Shown one piece after another: positions 11,744 to 22,600 of a DNA stretch of 64,000 nucleotides. Positions within the stretch are counted from its first letter, which is position 1, and each line of letters begins with the position of its first letter. The notes under the pieces are model-generated. The model was not told the DNA's origin and made no database searches. It was given only the letters and a program-made list of their open reading frames with translations. This stretch comes from Lepeophtheirus salmonis. Lineage: Eukaryota > Arthropoda > Copepoda > Siphonostomatoida > Caligidae. Location: positions 14,993,907-15,057,906 of the forward strand of contig NC_092584.1 in assembly GCF_016086655.4 (NCBI RefSeq), given 5' to 3'. A program made the translations under genes and the position numbers.

Positions 11744-11946
11744 GTATAGACCAGTGGTAGGCAACCTTTGTGCCATGGAGTGCCAACTGTAACATTTCTA
11801 ATCAATGAGTGTGTCACTATTAACAATAATGGTAAAAACACACACACAAACTACGTGAATATACTCTAATTTGCGATTGCCAGTAAATATTCTTCCACTT
11901 ACCAGCAGTGACACACGTGCCATAGGTTCCGACCCCTGGTATATAC
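11744..11946 (+). mobile_element. hAT-type MITE with 8-bp target duplication
   Basis: The element proper is 11752-11938 (187 bp). The left end is CAGTGGTAGGCAACCTTTGT. The right end, inverted, is CAGGGGTCGGAACCTATGGC, so the terminal inverted repeats are imperfect over about 25 bp and both contain GGCAC/GTGCC further in. The flanks are GTATAGAC (11744-11751) and GTATATAC (11939-11946), an 8-bp target duplication with one mismatch. The CAGNGGT...CCCCTG ends and the 8-bp duplication are classic for hAT elements. It has no coding capacity, so it would be nonautonomous. It contains a short ACACAC run. Confidence 0.85.
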
Positions 11947-12225
11947 TATAGAGCACGTATAAAACGCGTTTAAAATTTGTGAAACAACCTTGTATATTAA
12001 ATTTTTTAGGATAACTTACTTTCAACTTTCAAGTTTAATAAATCAGTAGTACTTAATAAAATCTATAATTTATAAGCATTTAAATAAAAAAAAACTTTAT
12101 TAACAATTAATATAAGCCTGAGATTATAAATAAGTTTTATTTCCATAAATTATAATCATTTTCGTAGCCGGAGTCGGCACAACTCCTGGCTACAACTCCA
12201 CCAAAAAAAAAAAGTCTCACTTTGC
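11947..12225. other. spacer, no gene seen
   Basis: AT-rich. Near 12165-12200 there is a short self-complementary stretch with GGAGTCGG and ACAACTCC, type unknown. Confidence 0.45.
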
Positions 12226-12285
12226 AGCCCGATTTCCTCCCAAACATTTTTCAAATTCTCAGGATTACCACAATCACTTCCATAT
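12226..12285 (+). repeat. probable partial copy of repeat family R
   Basis: A short segment with CTCCCAAACATTTTTCAAAT, then TCTCAGGATTACCAC, resembles the end of family R (compare 33600-34490). Only the 3' part can be matched. Confidence 0.45.
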
Positions 12286-12985
12286 TTAGACAATCCGACT
12301 TTCTTGCTTCATTATATAAAAATCTTATCTAAATTTTCATAATATTCTTTATGTAAAGTTATTTGAACTTACACAATCCGAATGTGCAAGGTATCATTGT
12401 TCAAACATACTTTTATTTAAGCAAAAACTCTGGTAATAACTTTCCCCATACACATAAATTATATTATATGTTACTTGAAACAAATAAGTTTCTAAGAAAA
12501 TTTTTTATTAGTGTTGAAATTTTTTAGTACACTTTCTTTAGGAGGAAAACGGTCAAGATATAAATGAAAATTATCCGTTATAATCTCCAGGGTCTATAAC
12601 TTCATAAAATTTAAGTTACAACTTACTATTATTCGTGTCTTGCAATTTTTATCGGGGGATTTTAATACAAATTTCATATTGATATTGTACTTTTAATGAC
12701 GTGCATTCATTTGAGCTTTTTGTCTTTCAAGTAAACTGTTCCTAGTAGTATTACATATCCACATCAACGAAAAACTCGTATTAGTAGGCAGAAAATTATT
12801 TAAACATACAAAATTAATTTTATGTAACGTGTGGTCCATTGAAATCTGAACACTTACACATTCAGGAATTAATGAAGGTTGAGTGATTGGAATTAGTTCA
12901 TTTTTCGATATATCAAAGGATAAAAAACACTACAAAAAAAACACATTAGCTTACGTACTAGTAGGGAAAAGGACACTTACACGTG
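12286..12985. other. AT-rich spacer, no gene seen
   Basis: Nothing recognised. Confidence 0.45.
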
Positions 12986-13205
12986 ATGGACGAATTTCTA
13001 TTCGCGTACTCTTTATAGTTGGGAGTCTCCAAGACCGCCTTCTACGTCGTCTGTAAGTCCAAAACGTTAGAGTGGAAGAAGGGCTCTGTTAAAATGGCCA
13101 AACTGAACCCGGAAGAGTTAAAGAAAATAGCACAGGTCAATCCCCTCAATTCTATGAAGAAATTCTAAAAGAAAATTCGTTCTTCAGATTACCAATATAA
13201 AAAAA
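12986..13205 (+). pseudogene. mariner transposase N-terminal fragment D
   Basis: Short relic readable mainly in one frame. EFLFAYSL, a stop and LGVSKTAFYVVCKSKTLEWK correspond to the first HTH (ISxxTVYxVxK), then GSVKMAKLNPEELKKIAQVN and PLNSMKKF correspond to the linker and the xxNPxxSMxxLA block that opens the second HTH. Nothing matching the catalytic core follows. No ends were found. Confidence 0.6.
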
Positions 13206-13389
13206 AAAGGCCAACTAAAAAATGACGTCACAAATTCAGAATTGTCCTACAAATGAAGGATTTTTTGTATACTATTAAAAATTTCTTCTTGAAGAAATAA
13301 TTTAATAAGAAAATCGGTACAAAAATTTTGTTGATTTATTTCTAAAAATCTAAAAAAATATAATCATGCGGACGTCCCTGTAATTATAT

Positions 13390-13640
13390 ACTTAGACTTA
13401 GAATAGAATGGAGAGTCGACATCGGAGTATTTCTTACTTTATTTCCTGCCTGGATAAGAATCCTTTCTCTCAAATCTGCTGGTAGCTTATCTAATGAAAT
13501 GCCATGGAGGTTCATCATTCATACATTATTCAAATTGTCATGGTTTCCATTTCCTTTCTCGGTTTCTTGTATTTTTACATACAGGAAGTACATGGGATTT
13601 ACATGTCTAAAAATGCAATCCGACGTCACTGGCATTTCCT
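13390..13640 (+). repeat. repeat family R, copy 1
   Basis: Shares with 33600-34490 and 57835-58060 an ordered set of blocks: TAGAATNGGNNATCGACATC-like start, GGAGTA, then TCTAATGAAATG, then ATTCTTCAAATTGTCA-like end followed by a T-rich tail. The orientation is the same as the other copies. It has no coding capacity and its class is unknown. Confidence 0.7.
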
Positions 13641-14164
13641 CTTCCCATCTCTCTTTAAAAAAATAAATAAATAAAGAATGAAATTCCCCTTCATCACAAT
13701 GTTTCTATTCGAAATTGCTAAAAATTTAGTAAAACGCCTCTTGTAATTAATTATATTAAGAGCTTAACCGTTAACGTAAACATTATTCTTGTGATTTATT
13801 TAAAATATAATCACATTTTTGTATATATATATGAAAAACTACCCATAATTTAATTTTTCATCTACATACCTACCCATTTAATCCAAAGTGATAGACTAGA
13901 AGCTCTTCTTAATGGAACCATAAAATATGCACATTGTATTATAATTCATACCTTATGTATAGGTCTCTATCACACTGAGTGATGTCATATTAAAAACAAA
14001 TTATGATGTCATCGACAGAGCTGGGAATTAAAGAAAGAAAACTCTTTATGACTAGTCCTCTTGTGTTAATAATTTTATACTATGTTTTTCGTGGGGTTCG
14101 TCCTTCTTACACGCACGGTATTACTACACTAAGTGATATTTAAAGATATCAATCAGTTAGAACT

Positions 14165-14515
14165 TCGTTATAATTAGAGATGGATTTATTAAGAGCGTAA
14201 TGAGAAGGCGGGAGCAAGACATTTGTTATTACCGAAATAAGATCTATTGAAAGATCAGCAGCCTGTTTTATGAATTTGAAAGGAGAAAAGGAGTAACTAC
14301 TACATTTAAAATAGTATTAGTGCAGGGAAAATAGTATATTTATATTGAAATTCATATATAGAGATTTTATAATGAATTTTTAAATCAATTTACACCAAAG
14401 ATAAGCGATAATTCTCTTTTTTAGAGGGAGGTGTTGACACACACGATTGATCAAATAATGAACATAAAAGATAAAAAGAGCACACGCATCAACATTTTTT
14501 TTCTTTTCAAATCGC
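14165..14515 (+). repeat. dispersed repeat S, copy 1
   Basis: The core ACCAAAGATAAGCGATAATT, then a TTTTTTAGAGGNAGNTGTT block and a downstream CACGCATCAAC plus a T/C tract, is matched in order by 55720-55960. It is an old interspersed repeat of unknown class. Confidence 0.65.
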
Positions 14516-14625
14516 TATCCTTAGTTTTTTATTTATACACATTATTTTAGTTATAATATACAAGGATGCAAGATCTCATTAGAACTTACACAGAAGTGTG
14601 GTAGTAACTTGTTTTACTGTGTACA

Positions 14626-15000
14626 GAGTGGGGATCCAAAACTTGCAGATGTATGACTAAATGACAAACAAAAAACCTTGCTGTGCCGTCATTCAGAAGG
14701 AATAACAGTTTCGGCACGCTGGCAAAGAGATTAGCAATTCTAATTGTTCAAATTTGGATGTTACATATGGCAGACGTTCTTCTCTAAAGACACCTTAAAC
14801 TTCAAAGTCTTGATGTCAGGGCTGGAGGAGGTCACATGGAGGCCGGCCAGAAGTAAGACATATTGTTGCCTCAGATGCTTTAATTATTATTGGCTCTATG
14901 GGAATGTAATTGACTTTCCCCCAACAGTAATCCAGATTGATTTAAAGTTTGACCTAAATTTTACCTCAAACAAAGTATGTAGGTATTTTTTTAAATAATT
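14626..15000 (+). mobile_element. possible mariner-like fragment
   Basis: CAGAGTGGGGATCCAAAACT at 14626 resembles a mariner inverted end (CAGGGTGGGGATCC-type), followed by short protein-like pieces (TNKKPCCAVIQKE and, in another frame, GITVSARWQ). The later part, open at 14744-14998, has no motif I recognise and I found no matching right end. Tentative. Confidence 0.3.
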
Positions 15001-15559
15001 TGATGATTCTAAGTCATAATAACTAGGAGTAATAGAGGCTAAAAAGTGTTGCACCTCTCTCCATTTCCTTTAGTACTACATGATTTTTACAGCTTTTTAG
15101 ACTTCTTTAATGTATAAAGAACATACATACATTGGTGATATCCTACTGTAATCGTTTGATATTAAAGTTAATTAGAAGGCGCATTGCCAATATGTGAATG
15201 TAATGTATGAAAAAAAAACAAAAACTGGCTTTCAAATTTGTTGTAGTTATTTGAAATCTCGTTTTTGACTTGCACCTCTTTAATGTTTATAGCATGTCTT
15301 GTTTTATTTTATGAACTGTAAATATTTGATTGCTTTTAAATACTTTTTTCATTATAAGGGGGTATATTTAGCACATAGATATGTATCCCGTCCACACAAA
15401 AGCAGGCTAGAATATTTTTTCTTAAAATTGCAATTGGATTACATTTGTATTCTCCGACGGATTTCAATCAATAAATTACTTTTTTTACCCCTTAGGATGT
15501 GTCGGAAATTGCACTCAAAGTAGCTAGAATTAATTGCCGCAATAAAATAATGAGAAATT

Positions 15560-16250
15560 AACATGTTATATTTGAAAGATGTGAAACCAAATTGGAAACA
15601 TTTATCCCTAAGTCTATCATCAGAGATATTGGCCCACTCCCTCGCAACTGTAGCCTTGAGATCTGGTACATTTTTGTGAAGGCTTGCAGAAGCCTTCCTT
15701 TCAACTTCGCCCCAACACAGGTGAAAAATTTGATGATGAAAAAGGCCACATTAACAATTACCAGAAATACGCCAAGTTTTTCTTTCACCAATTTTGGAGC
15801 AATTAGATTATGTATGATGGAGCAAAATCTTCTTTTGAAACGTATTTGCCTTCTGGGTAGTCTTTGGTCCAGCAAGGTCTTAATAACCTTTTTCAAGACG
15901 TTCAGATAAGAATATTTATTGAATTGGACCCTTTTTCAAACAAATGAGGTTTCATGCGCCTACCATCGTAATCAATTACGTCATTGCAATGACAGGATGT
16001 TTTGTCTTAAGAATTGGAGGAACATCGTTCACACAGTAAGTAAATAATCTGTCGTTTCTTGCTTGATCCAATTCAAAAGATGTATCCACCCTCTTCCTCC
16101 AAACCATGATGGTCAAGAACTGACTGCGGACATTACGGACCATTTCAAGATCCTTCACAGCCAACCAGATCGCTTTAGGGGAGACTTGAAGCTTAACAAT
16201 ACCGTAAGTCTCTTAAATCAAATCAAGGTTCTAAATTATAGTTAAAATTA
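15560..16250 (-). pseudogene. mariner transposase relic, minus strand
   Basis: Reading leftward from 16250: a mid-protein segment with RNVRSQFLTIMVWRKRVDTS and FELDQARNDRLFT (before the catalytic region), then VNDVPPILKTKHPVIAM (the mariner VPxxxKTKxPxxVM block), GRRMKPHLFEKGSNSINIL (the MPPHFFEKG block), KKVIKTLLDQRLPRRQ, and a C-terminal LKATVARECANISDDRLRDK ending CFQFGF. The order is that of a mariner transposase. The segment with the second catalytic Asp and the QQDSAP motif is scrambled, and several frameshifts are needed. No clear inverted ends were identified. The + strand frame at 15592-15909 is a shadow. Confidence 0.78.
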
Positions 16251-16336
16251 TTAATTAAATCACAAAATTGAATACAAAGTATGTAATTGACTCATATATG
16301 TATGTTTATAGATTATTGGCCTGTAAATTGTATATA

Positions 16337-17588
16337 GAGGGCGAATCCTAAATACTTAAAAAAATGTTTAAACTTATATAACTCCTAATGGGTTCGAGAC
16401 ATTGTAAAAAATTCCTTGGTAAATAATTAATCAATTGTCAACAAAGTGTGTTAAAAGATTATTTTATTGTTCATTTACGAGTATAGGTGGCAAACGTGAA
16501 GCTGTCACTAAAGCTGCTTGGGGATGAGAAAATCAGAGATTTTTACGTGTTTAATGATCTTGAAGATTAACAGAAACGACATTAAACGCAACGTATACAG
16601 ATATGTATGGAGACAAAGAGTGTCTAATATCGTCCTCGAAGACGTCGACCACGAACAATACAGACTACGAAGAATATCAAAAACATACCAGAGAGGATTC
16701 GGAGAAATCCAAAGAGGAGCCTCTGTAAAATGGCGATGGAGCTAGTCATGGGTCATGCAACATTGAAAAAATTTCTGAAGAAGGACCTGAAAATATTCCC
16801 TTACCATCATCTGAAGAGACAGCCCCTTTTGGTCAAAACCAAAGAAAAGAGAGTCAACTGAAGCAAAACACTCTTTAGTCTGTTGAAGTTGGAAATGGCT
16901 CCCGACATTATCTTAAGTGATTAGAAAGTTTTTGCTTTTGAGGCTAAATGGAACTCTCAAAATGATCGAGTTTTGGTTATAAAAGGATCTGATACACCCA
17001 TACAATATATCGGAAGCAAAAACCACAGTAAATGATGGTCAGAAGAGTCGATAGTAGATCTGGTAAGGGCCCCTAGTCTTTGTACTCTCCGGAGTCATAA
17101 TTAACAGCTTAGAGTACGTAAACTCGATCCTTGAGAAAGGTTTTCTTCCACTTGTAAATTCCCACTTCGAAAAAGAAAATAAGATCTTTTAACAAGATGT
17201 TGCTCATTCTCATACATCTCCCATATTACACAGGAGTGTTGCATGACTCATCTTTCTAGCTTTTGAACAAGTGCCTTTTGGCTTGCATCCGTCCGTATTT
17301 GAACCAGATGGATTTTGGAATTGGGTTCATTTAGGAGGAAACGAGCTCCAATAAACTTCATCCAAATTTATATGCAATGAAAGTCTCCCTAATTCGAGAA
17401 TGTGATAATTTTCCCGTGGAGTTGGTACTCCATGACTACGATGTCTTTCCTAATAGACTAAAGCTGTAATTTCGGCAAAGAGAGAACCTTTCGAATAATT
17501 AGTTTCTCACTTATTTGTAAGTTAGTGATTAGTATTCATGTAAAAATATAAATAAGTTCTATACAATGACTCATTTCAGTCCACCCTG
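16337..17588 (+). mobile_element. mariner-like element E, near full length
   Basis: The left tip GAGGGCGAATCC (16337) and the inverted right tip CAGGGTGGACTG (ending 17588) are flanked by TA at 16335-16336 and 17589-17590. The ends are imperfect but properly placed. The span of about 1252 bp matches a full-length mariner. It holds a transposase relic covering N-terminus to C-terminus. Confidence 0.78.
16490..17480 (+). pseudogene. mariner transposase pseudogene (element E)
   Basis: Relic of nearly the whole transposase in several frames. In order: a linker RPRRRRPRTIQTTKN, a second-HTH region IRRNPKRSLCKMAMELVMGH followed by TLKKFLKKDLKIFPY, then KTLFSLLKLEMAPDIILSD (the block with the first catalytic Asp, where the following codon is a stop instead of Glu), FAFEAKWNSQNDRVLV, and at the end LNQMDFGIGF, SNKLHPNLYAMKVSLIRECD and FPNRLKL. 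The KWNSQNDRV and LNxMDxG blocks are characteristic of this mariner group. The stretch between about 17030 and 17250, which should carry the second catalytic Asp, is not readable. Confidence 0.82.
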
Positions 17589-17599
17589 TATATCTGATA

Positions 17600-18200
17600 T
17601 ACCACCACATAAGTATAAACATTTAACATTTTATATTTCCTTTTGAGTTCCAAAAAGAAAAAGAGACAAAAGTCTCAAAATTAGTTGTTTGTTGGCGCAT
17701 CATGTCAGACATTTTCCTATTTGTGCTAAATATTTTATTTATTAGTAAGGATACATGTATTTATTATACCAATATTTCGTAAAGGATCAGGTATTTATAT
17801 AAATATTGGCATTTTCGTACTTTTTGATTCTTTTTCAACTCAAAATATATAAGAAAAAGCTCGTTAAAGGAAATTCAAAGAGTTGTATTAAATTTAACCT
17901 ACTGGTAGTATTGTTTCAGGCCTTATTTCTGGACCGAGGGTAGCAGACCAGTCAGGTGCTATCCAGTCTAGCTCAGTCTCTATAGTTTAACTCGAGTCGA
18001 GAGTCTGGTTCAATTCAAAATTATAGCATCAAGAAAAAAGCGAATATCTCAAGCAAGAATATTTATTCTTGATGTTTCTCTGAAAAATAAAAAATTAATG
18101 ATTCATATTTTTTTCAAAAAAATTAATATTTGATTTTTCTTTTTTTTCTTTTTAAAGTTTAATTTTTTGTGAATAGCTATTGCTCTTTTTAAATTTTTTT
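17600..18200. other. spacer with CAGTC/GAGTC-rich patch
   Basis: AT-rich. At 17930-18010 there is a patch rich in GTCTAGCTCAGTC-type words, similar in flavour to the 20.4-20.8 kb repeat. No gene was seen. Confidence 0.45.
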
Positions 18201-18204
18201 CAGT

Positions 18205-18650
18205 AAATTTTAATGGTCCTGATGGACCACTCAACTTTAACCCAAGCCTTACAACTGCGGATCAGTACTATAAAGAATTCTCTAGAAACATTGCAGATTG
18301 GATTCTTTACTCAGGGGTTTATTCCATGACTATTGACTAGTGCTACTAATTTTCTAGAACAAGAACCCCCAATCCCCTTCTTTATAGGAATGGGCTCAGT
18401 GGAAAGAAAAAAAAAAAAAAAAACTATGACCGAAAAATACAAAACAACAACATCAAGCTTATTGGTGGAAGAGCGCTGGAAGAAACTGAATATGGAAGAA
18501 AAAGGAATCAATCGAAGAATAATACATACAAACCCCTTTACAATATGCTCACAGAAGTGGTTTTGCTACAGTCTGGCGACATCCTCGATGTACACCAGCA
18601 AGTCAAATAAAACGGACCGTGGATGTTGAGTCTTCGTTCCATCTATTATA
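18205..18650 (+). mobile_element. LINE 3' fragment, same family as 30.7-33.2 kb
   Basis: A 5'-truncated piece of an L1/Tx1-like LINE. Near 18215 it reads PLNFNPSLTTADQYY, matching PLNYNPRLDTGNEYY of the larger copy at about 32540. At 18500-18630 it reads RRIIHTNPFTICSQKWFCYS, LATSSMYTSKSNKTDRGC, matching the C-terminal end of the larger copy (KILFTNPF...TTSSIHTIKSNNED). The 3' region downstream has diverged. It contains a 17-A run near 18406 and has no function of its own. Confidence 0.72.
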
Positions 18651-19806
18651 TTTTTTTTCTGTGATCGAGTGAGACCTCTACTCTTGTTGTTGGAGAGTGT
18701 AATTAACTGATAGGTTTAACATAACTCTAAAGGCGTCAAACTGGTTCATTGTTCTTTCAATCAGGGGAGAGAATGATTTTAATGTGGAGGCTATAGTTGC
18801 ACAGACTGTAACAATTATTTACGCTTGTAGAATAAAAAGGACTCCTCTTCCTCCAGGCATAAACAAAATAATCACAGGATATATATTGAAACAATGGACT
18901 TTTAAACTGTACAAATTTCATATTTTATTTTATAATAACTTTTAAATCTTTAATACTTTTTTAAATAACTTGAGTAAACTCTGTTTTTTCTTTACTGTTT
19001 TTTGTAAGTTAAATTATTGATATTTGGTGGGAATTTTGTATACGTAAAAGAAGAAGAATAATTTGAGCCTCCCCCAAAAAAAAAAAAAATATATATATAT
19101 TTTTATATGGATATTCCTGTAGACGCTCTTGTTAATCAAGCTCAAGCAAGGGACAATAGTTTTTTTGGTGGTTTTTATTTATAAATTGATAATTTCCATA
19201 ACTCTAGTAATTCAAAGGAATTGAATAGAGCATGTCCCTTCCGTTCTCGTCCTCTTATACCCTTCGCCCGTGATATGTACATTCATTTATCTACCAGATA
19301 CATAGAATAAGGTCGTTTGTTCAAAAATCAAGACAGCATTAAATCGTTTTTGATTTTATTATTCTCTCTCTCTCTTTGTAAGATTGAAAATGTATCAATC
19401 ATTGTGTTTAAATTTAGATCAACCATAAAATTACTTTCTATAAATTTAAAAAAATAGAAAAAAATGTATTCTTATTACGAATAACCTACACAAAATGCAT
19501 GTATTATTGTATGAGCATTGACCTCACTTACTGTTGTTATAGAACACTTTCTAAATACAATATTTAGAACTGCTTTCGTTTCATCTATTTTCATCATTCT
19601 AAAGGGATTTCTAATATCACGATTTAGAGCTTTCACAGTAGAACCTTAATATTTTTGAGCAATTATCTCTAGCATCGTATTTACGGAAGAGTGAGGGTAC
19701 GATATTTTGAATTTATGGGAGAAATAAGAGGAGAAATGGGGAAAAAATCCACTTCTAAAGGTAGGGAAAATCCCCTATATATGCAGCGGCCCTTGAATGT
19801 ATTTAC

Positions 19807-20346
19807 TAGCGTTGAGACTCGGTCCAGTACCAATTTTTTTTTCAGGTCGGTCTTAAGTGATTTTTTTAAGACCAATTTTTTTTATCCAGACAGCGGTCTC
19901 AGAGCGTGGACCGTTTTTTTTTTCTTGCCTCACTTTGTAGTCTCATATATATATATATATACCAATTTTTTTCTAGATCAATTGTCATTCATTTTATTTT
20001 TTTATTTGACAAGTAGACAATTATTTCTAGAAAAAATTGTATAAATATAAGAGACGGAGGGATCAAAATTAATCCGAGCTATCTCTGTTTAAACTTCGTA
20101 TTACGTCATTTTACTTGAAAAAACATATGATGTCATGCTATAAACAATTTTTCTGTAAAATTAGTATATACCGATTTTTTTGCCACTGAACTAGACCCAA
20201 TTTTTCCTTGGGACAAATCTAGACCGAACTTTTCCTTTTGACCGATCTAGACCGAATTTTTATTTGAGACCGGACCAAACCAAGCTTTTTTGTTGGATCG
20301 AATAGAACGGTTATATAAAGGATTTCTAGACCGAAACCCAACACTA
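19807..20346 (+). repeat. nonautonomous element with TAGYGTTG ends
   Basis: The left end TAGCGTTGAGACTCGGTC and the inverted right end TAGTGTTGGGTTTCGGTC match at about 14 of 18 positions. The flanks GTATTTAC and ATATTAAC agree at six of eight bases, a possible 8-bp target duplication as in hAT elements. The interior is rich in repeated GACCGAATTTTT- and GACCAATTTTTTT-like words. Related left ends occur near 22495, 54569, 58457 and 62785. Class is inferred, not proven. Confidence 0.55.
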
Positions 20347-20429
20347 ATATTAACAACTGGAATATTATTAACTATATTATGGTGATTTAATAATCACTCA
20401 ACTCACAATTTTATTTTATAAATACTATA

Positions 20430-20835
20430 TTAAGTCCATGAAAGTGGTGGGCTCCTTAGTCCCTATGATTACGTCGCCACTCGTCCAAACTTTTTATTAT
20501 CGTGTCCTGAGTCGAGTATCAAGTCTTTGCACACAAGGCCAAATACTTAAATATTCTTATAAAGTTCATTTCGAGTCCTTGGATTTCTTTGTAGCTTCAT
20601 TTAAGTCCCTGATTATATGAATATTTGATTCTTGATTTATTAATTATAGATTTAAAGTGTGCTTAATGAAGAATTTATGAGAAAATTCGTTATAACATGG
20701 TCTAAGTCTAGAAATGTATATAATCTTCGTAGTCGAGTCTAAGTTAAGTCTTGAGTCTTTAATTTTGAACTCAAGTCAAGTCTTAAAAATACAAACTCGA
20801 GCCAAAGTCCTCAACACTGTTGAGTTAATAGCTAG
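20430..20835 (+). repeat. AAGTC/GAGTC-rich degenerate simple repeat
   Basis: Many short GAGTCYTTG, AAGTCTTGAGTC and CAAGTCAAGTC words, ending in TCCTCAACACTG. The open frames across it at 20438 and 20714 reflect this composition and not genes. Confidence 0.6.
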
Positions 20836-20839
20836 GGTT

Positions 20840-22384
20840 GTAAATCATAAGCATTTTTTCAGTATGTTAATAAAAGGAACCCAAAAATTAACGTTGTAAG
20901 CCTGACAATTTAAAGAATGTTTGGGAGAACAGTAGTTTAGTGGCCGTGAGGTTTATATTAAATTGTCTGCGATCAACTGTGAGATTAAGTAAATAAACCC
21001 AAATTCCACTCCTTATTAAGCAAGGTCACGGACAGGTATGACTCTGTTTAAAATTATCAATGCTACTTTGAGTACAACAGGAATTTATACCCCCTAACAA
21101 AAATATTTAGTGTTACACTCAGTCATTCACTTGTGGTTTTACTCTATACTTAGATGCTCTCAAAAAGAATAAGGATAACATCTTTAGAACATGAAAAACA
21201 CTCATCAAGTTGCCAGCAACAACAAAATTCTCACGTTAAACAATGCTTAGGGCTGACAACATTATTCATAACTCAAGTTAAAAAAGAGTTAGAAATTGTA
21301 AGATTTTTAAAATGATCTAGTTTCATGATTCTGATTTATTATTAGATTTGATTTTTTGAAGTGTATAAAAATTGCCCGAAAACACTTAATTAATTTCCCT
21401 AATTTGCCCTAATTTAGAGGATAATTCCCCTTTACCATCCCCTATGTAAACAACTTTTACAAATATATAAGTTAGAGATAGTAGAGAAGAATTATTCCCT
21501 CAATTAGGGCAATACACTGAGGAATTGGCTTTAAATACTAACTGAAACGTTTAACAGGATGTTAAAGATAAAAGAAAAACTGATTGAACATCTCAAAATT
21601 TGAAAAAGTGCACGGACTCTAATTACAATTCATTGCTCATTACAACTTTATTTAAAACATAACACTATGGAACCAAAATTCAAGTCTTTGAGTACGCGCC
21701 GATTAAAAGCCACTTTTATTATTGTTATTTACGCCGTAAAAGAATAAACCTTTAAAACATTCATCTCTATAGGTTTGGCTTTAAAATCTTTTTACAAAAA
21801 TAAAGTTTTCCATATTTCTACCCCAAAGAACTATATTGATGGAAATCAATTGATAAAATTATTGCAGTATAGGTATGAAAAATGAAGGATGTCTTACTAT
21901 ATTCTGAATAAAATTCATAAAAAAATGTGTATAGCACTACAAAATTTCGAAAAAAATGAAGAACCCCACTCAGAAACTAATATTTTTCCACCTCTTTATA
22001 TCATAGCTGAAGTTCACAAATAAACCATATATTTCATTTTTTTTAAATTGAATTAAAAAAAAGTCGATTTTGATATTTTTTTTTTTTTTTTTCAATATAG
22101 TTTTAATATTTATTAAGAAATGTAATAGATACGTTGGTAGTATTGCCTAAATCACTTATGAGTTTATGACTAATTATGTCATTTATTATATAAAGGCAAA
22201 GGGATTGAAACAATTTATAGATACTTCATATTCCAATTAATTTATTAGTGTTTATGAATGATGATACATCAAATTTTCCCGGAATATAACTGTAAGTATA
22301 TTTCATGCAAACTAACCATTGTATTTATTACATTTATTTATATACTTTTATCATTTTAATTTAGCAATAAGGGATGACTGGTAA
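20840..22384. other. AT-rich spacer, no gene seen
   Basis: Nothing recognised beyond homopolymer runs (a 17-T run near 22077). Confidence 0.5.
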
Positions 22385-22495
22385 AAATGATCTTAATTGA
22401 GTTTGAGTCCATTAAGAAGAACAAGTCTTCAATAGCTCACCCTCCAATTAAGAGGAAAGAGATCTGTAGAGCTTGAGGGCCTCTTAACTACTAGT
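22385..22495 (+). repeat. dispersed repeat T, partial copy
   Basis: A segment with GTCCATTAAGAAGAACAAG, TCTTCAATAGCTCACCCTCC and GGGCCTCTTAAC matches the middle of the repeat at 51500-52110 in the same orientation, and the repeat at 24180-24960 in the opposite one. Confidence 0.75.
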
Positions 22496-22600
22496 GTTGT
22501 ATGGTTCGCTTACAATTCGTTCTTTAGAACGAATCCTTTTAGTGAACATTCTGAACCGACTCAGTTGCATGTGTGATTCGTTCGTTAGTACCAGTAAGTT
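22494..22600 (+). repeat. TAGTGTTG-family repeat piece
   Basis: TAGTGTTGTATGGTTCGC with repeated AATTCGTTC, GAACGAATCC and GATTCGTTCGTT words, partly self-complementary. No right end was identified. Confidence 0.4.

Noticed and set aside
11798..12025. 75-codon minus-strand open frame
   Set aside because: Runs through the hAT MITE and its ACACAC tract. Residues are Val-Cys runs from simple repeat.
15592..15909. 105-codon + strand open frame
   Set aside because: Antisense of a mariner transposase relic whose minus-strand motifs are clear.
19691..20044. 117-codon + strand open frame
   Set aside because: Mostly inside the TAGTGTTG-ended repeat. Phe-rich runs come from poly-T words.
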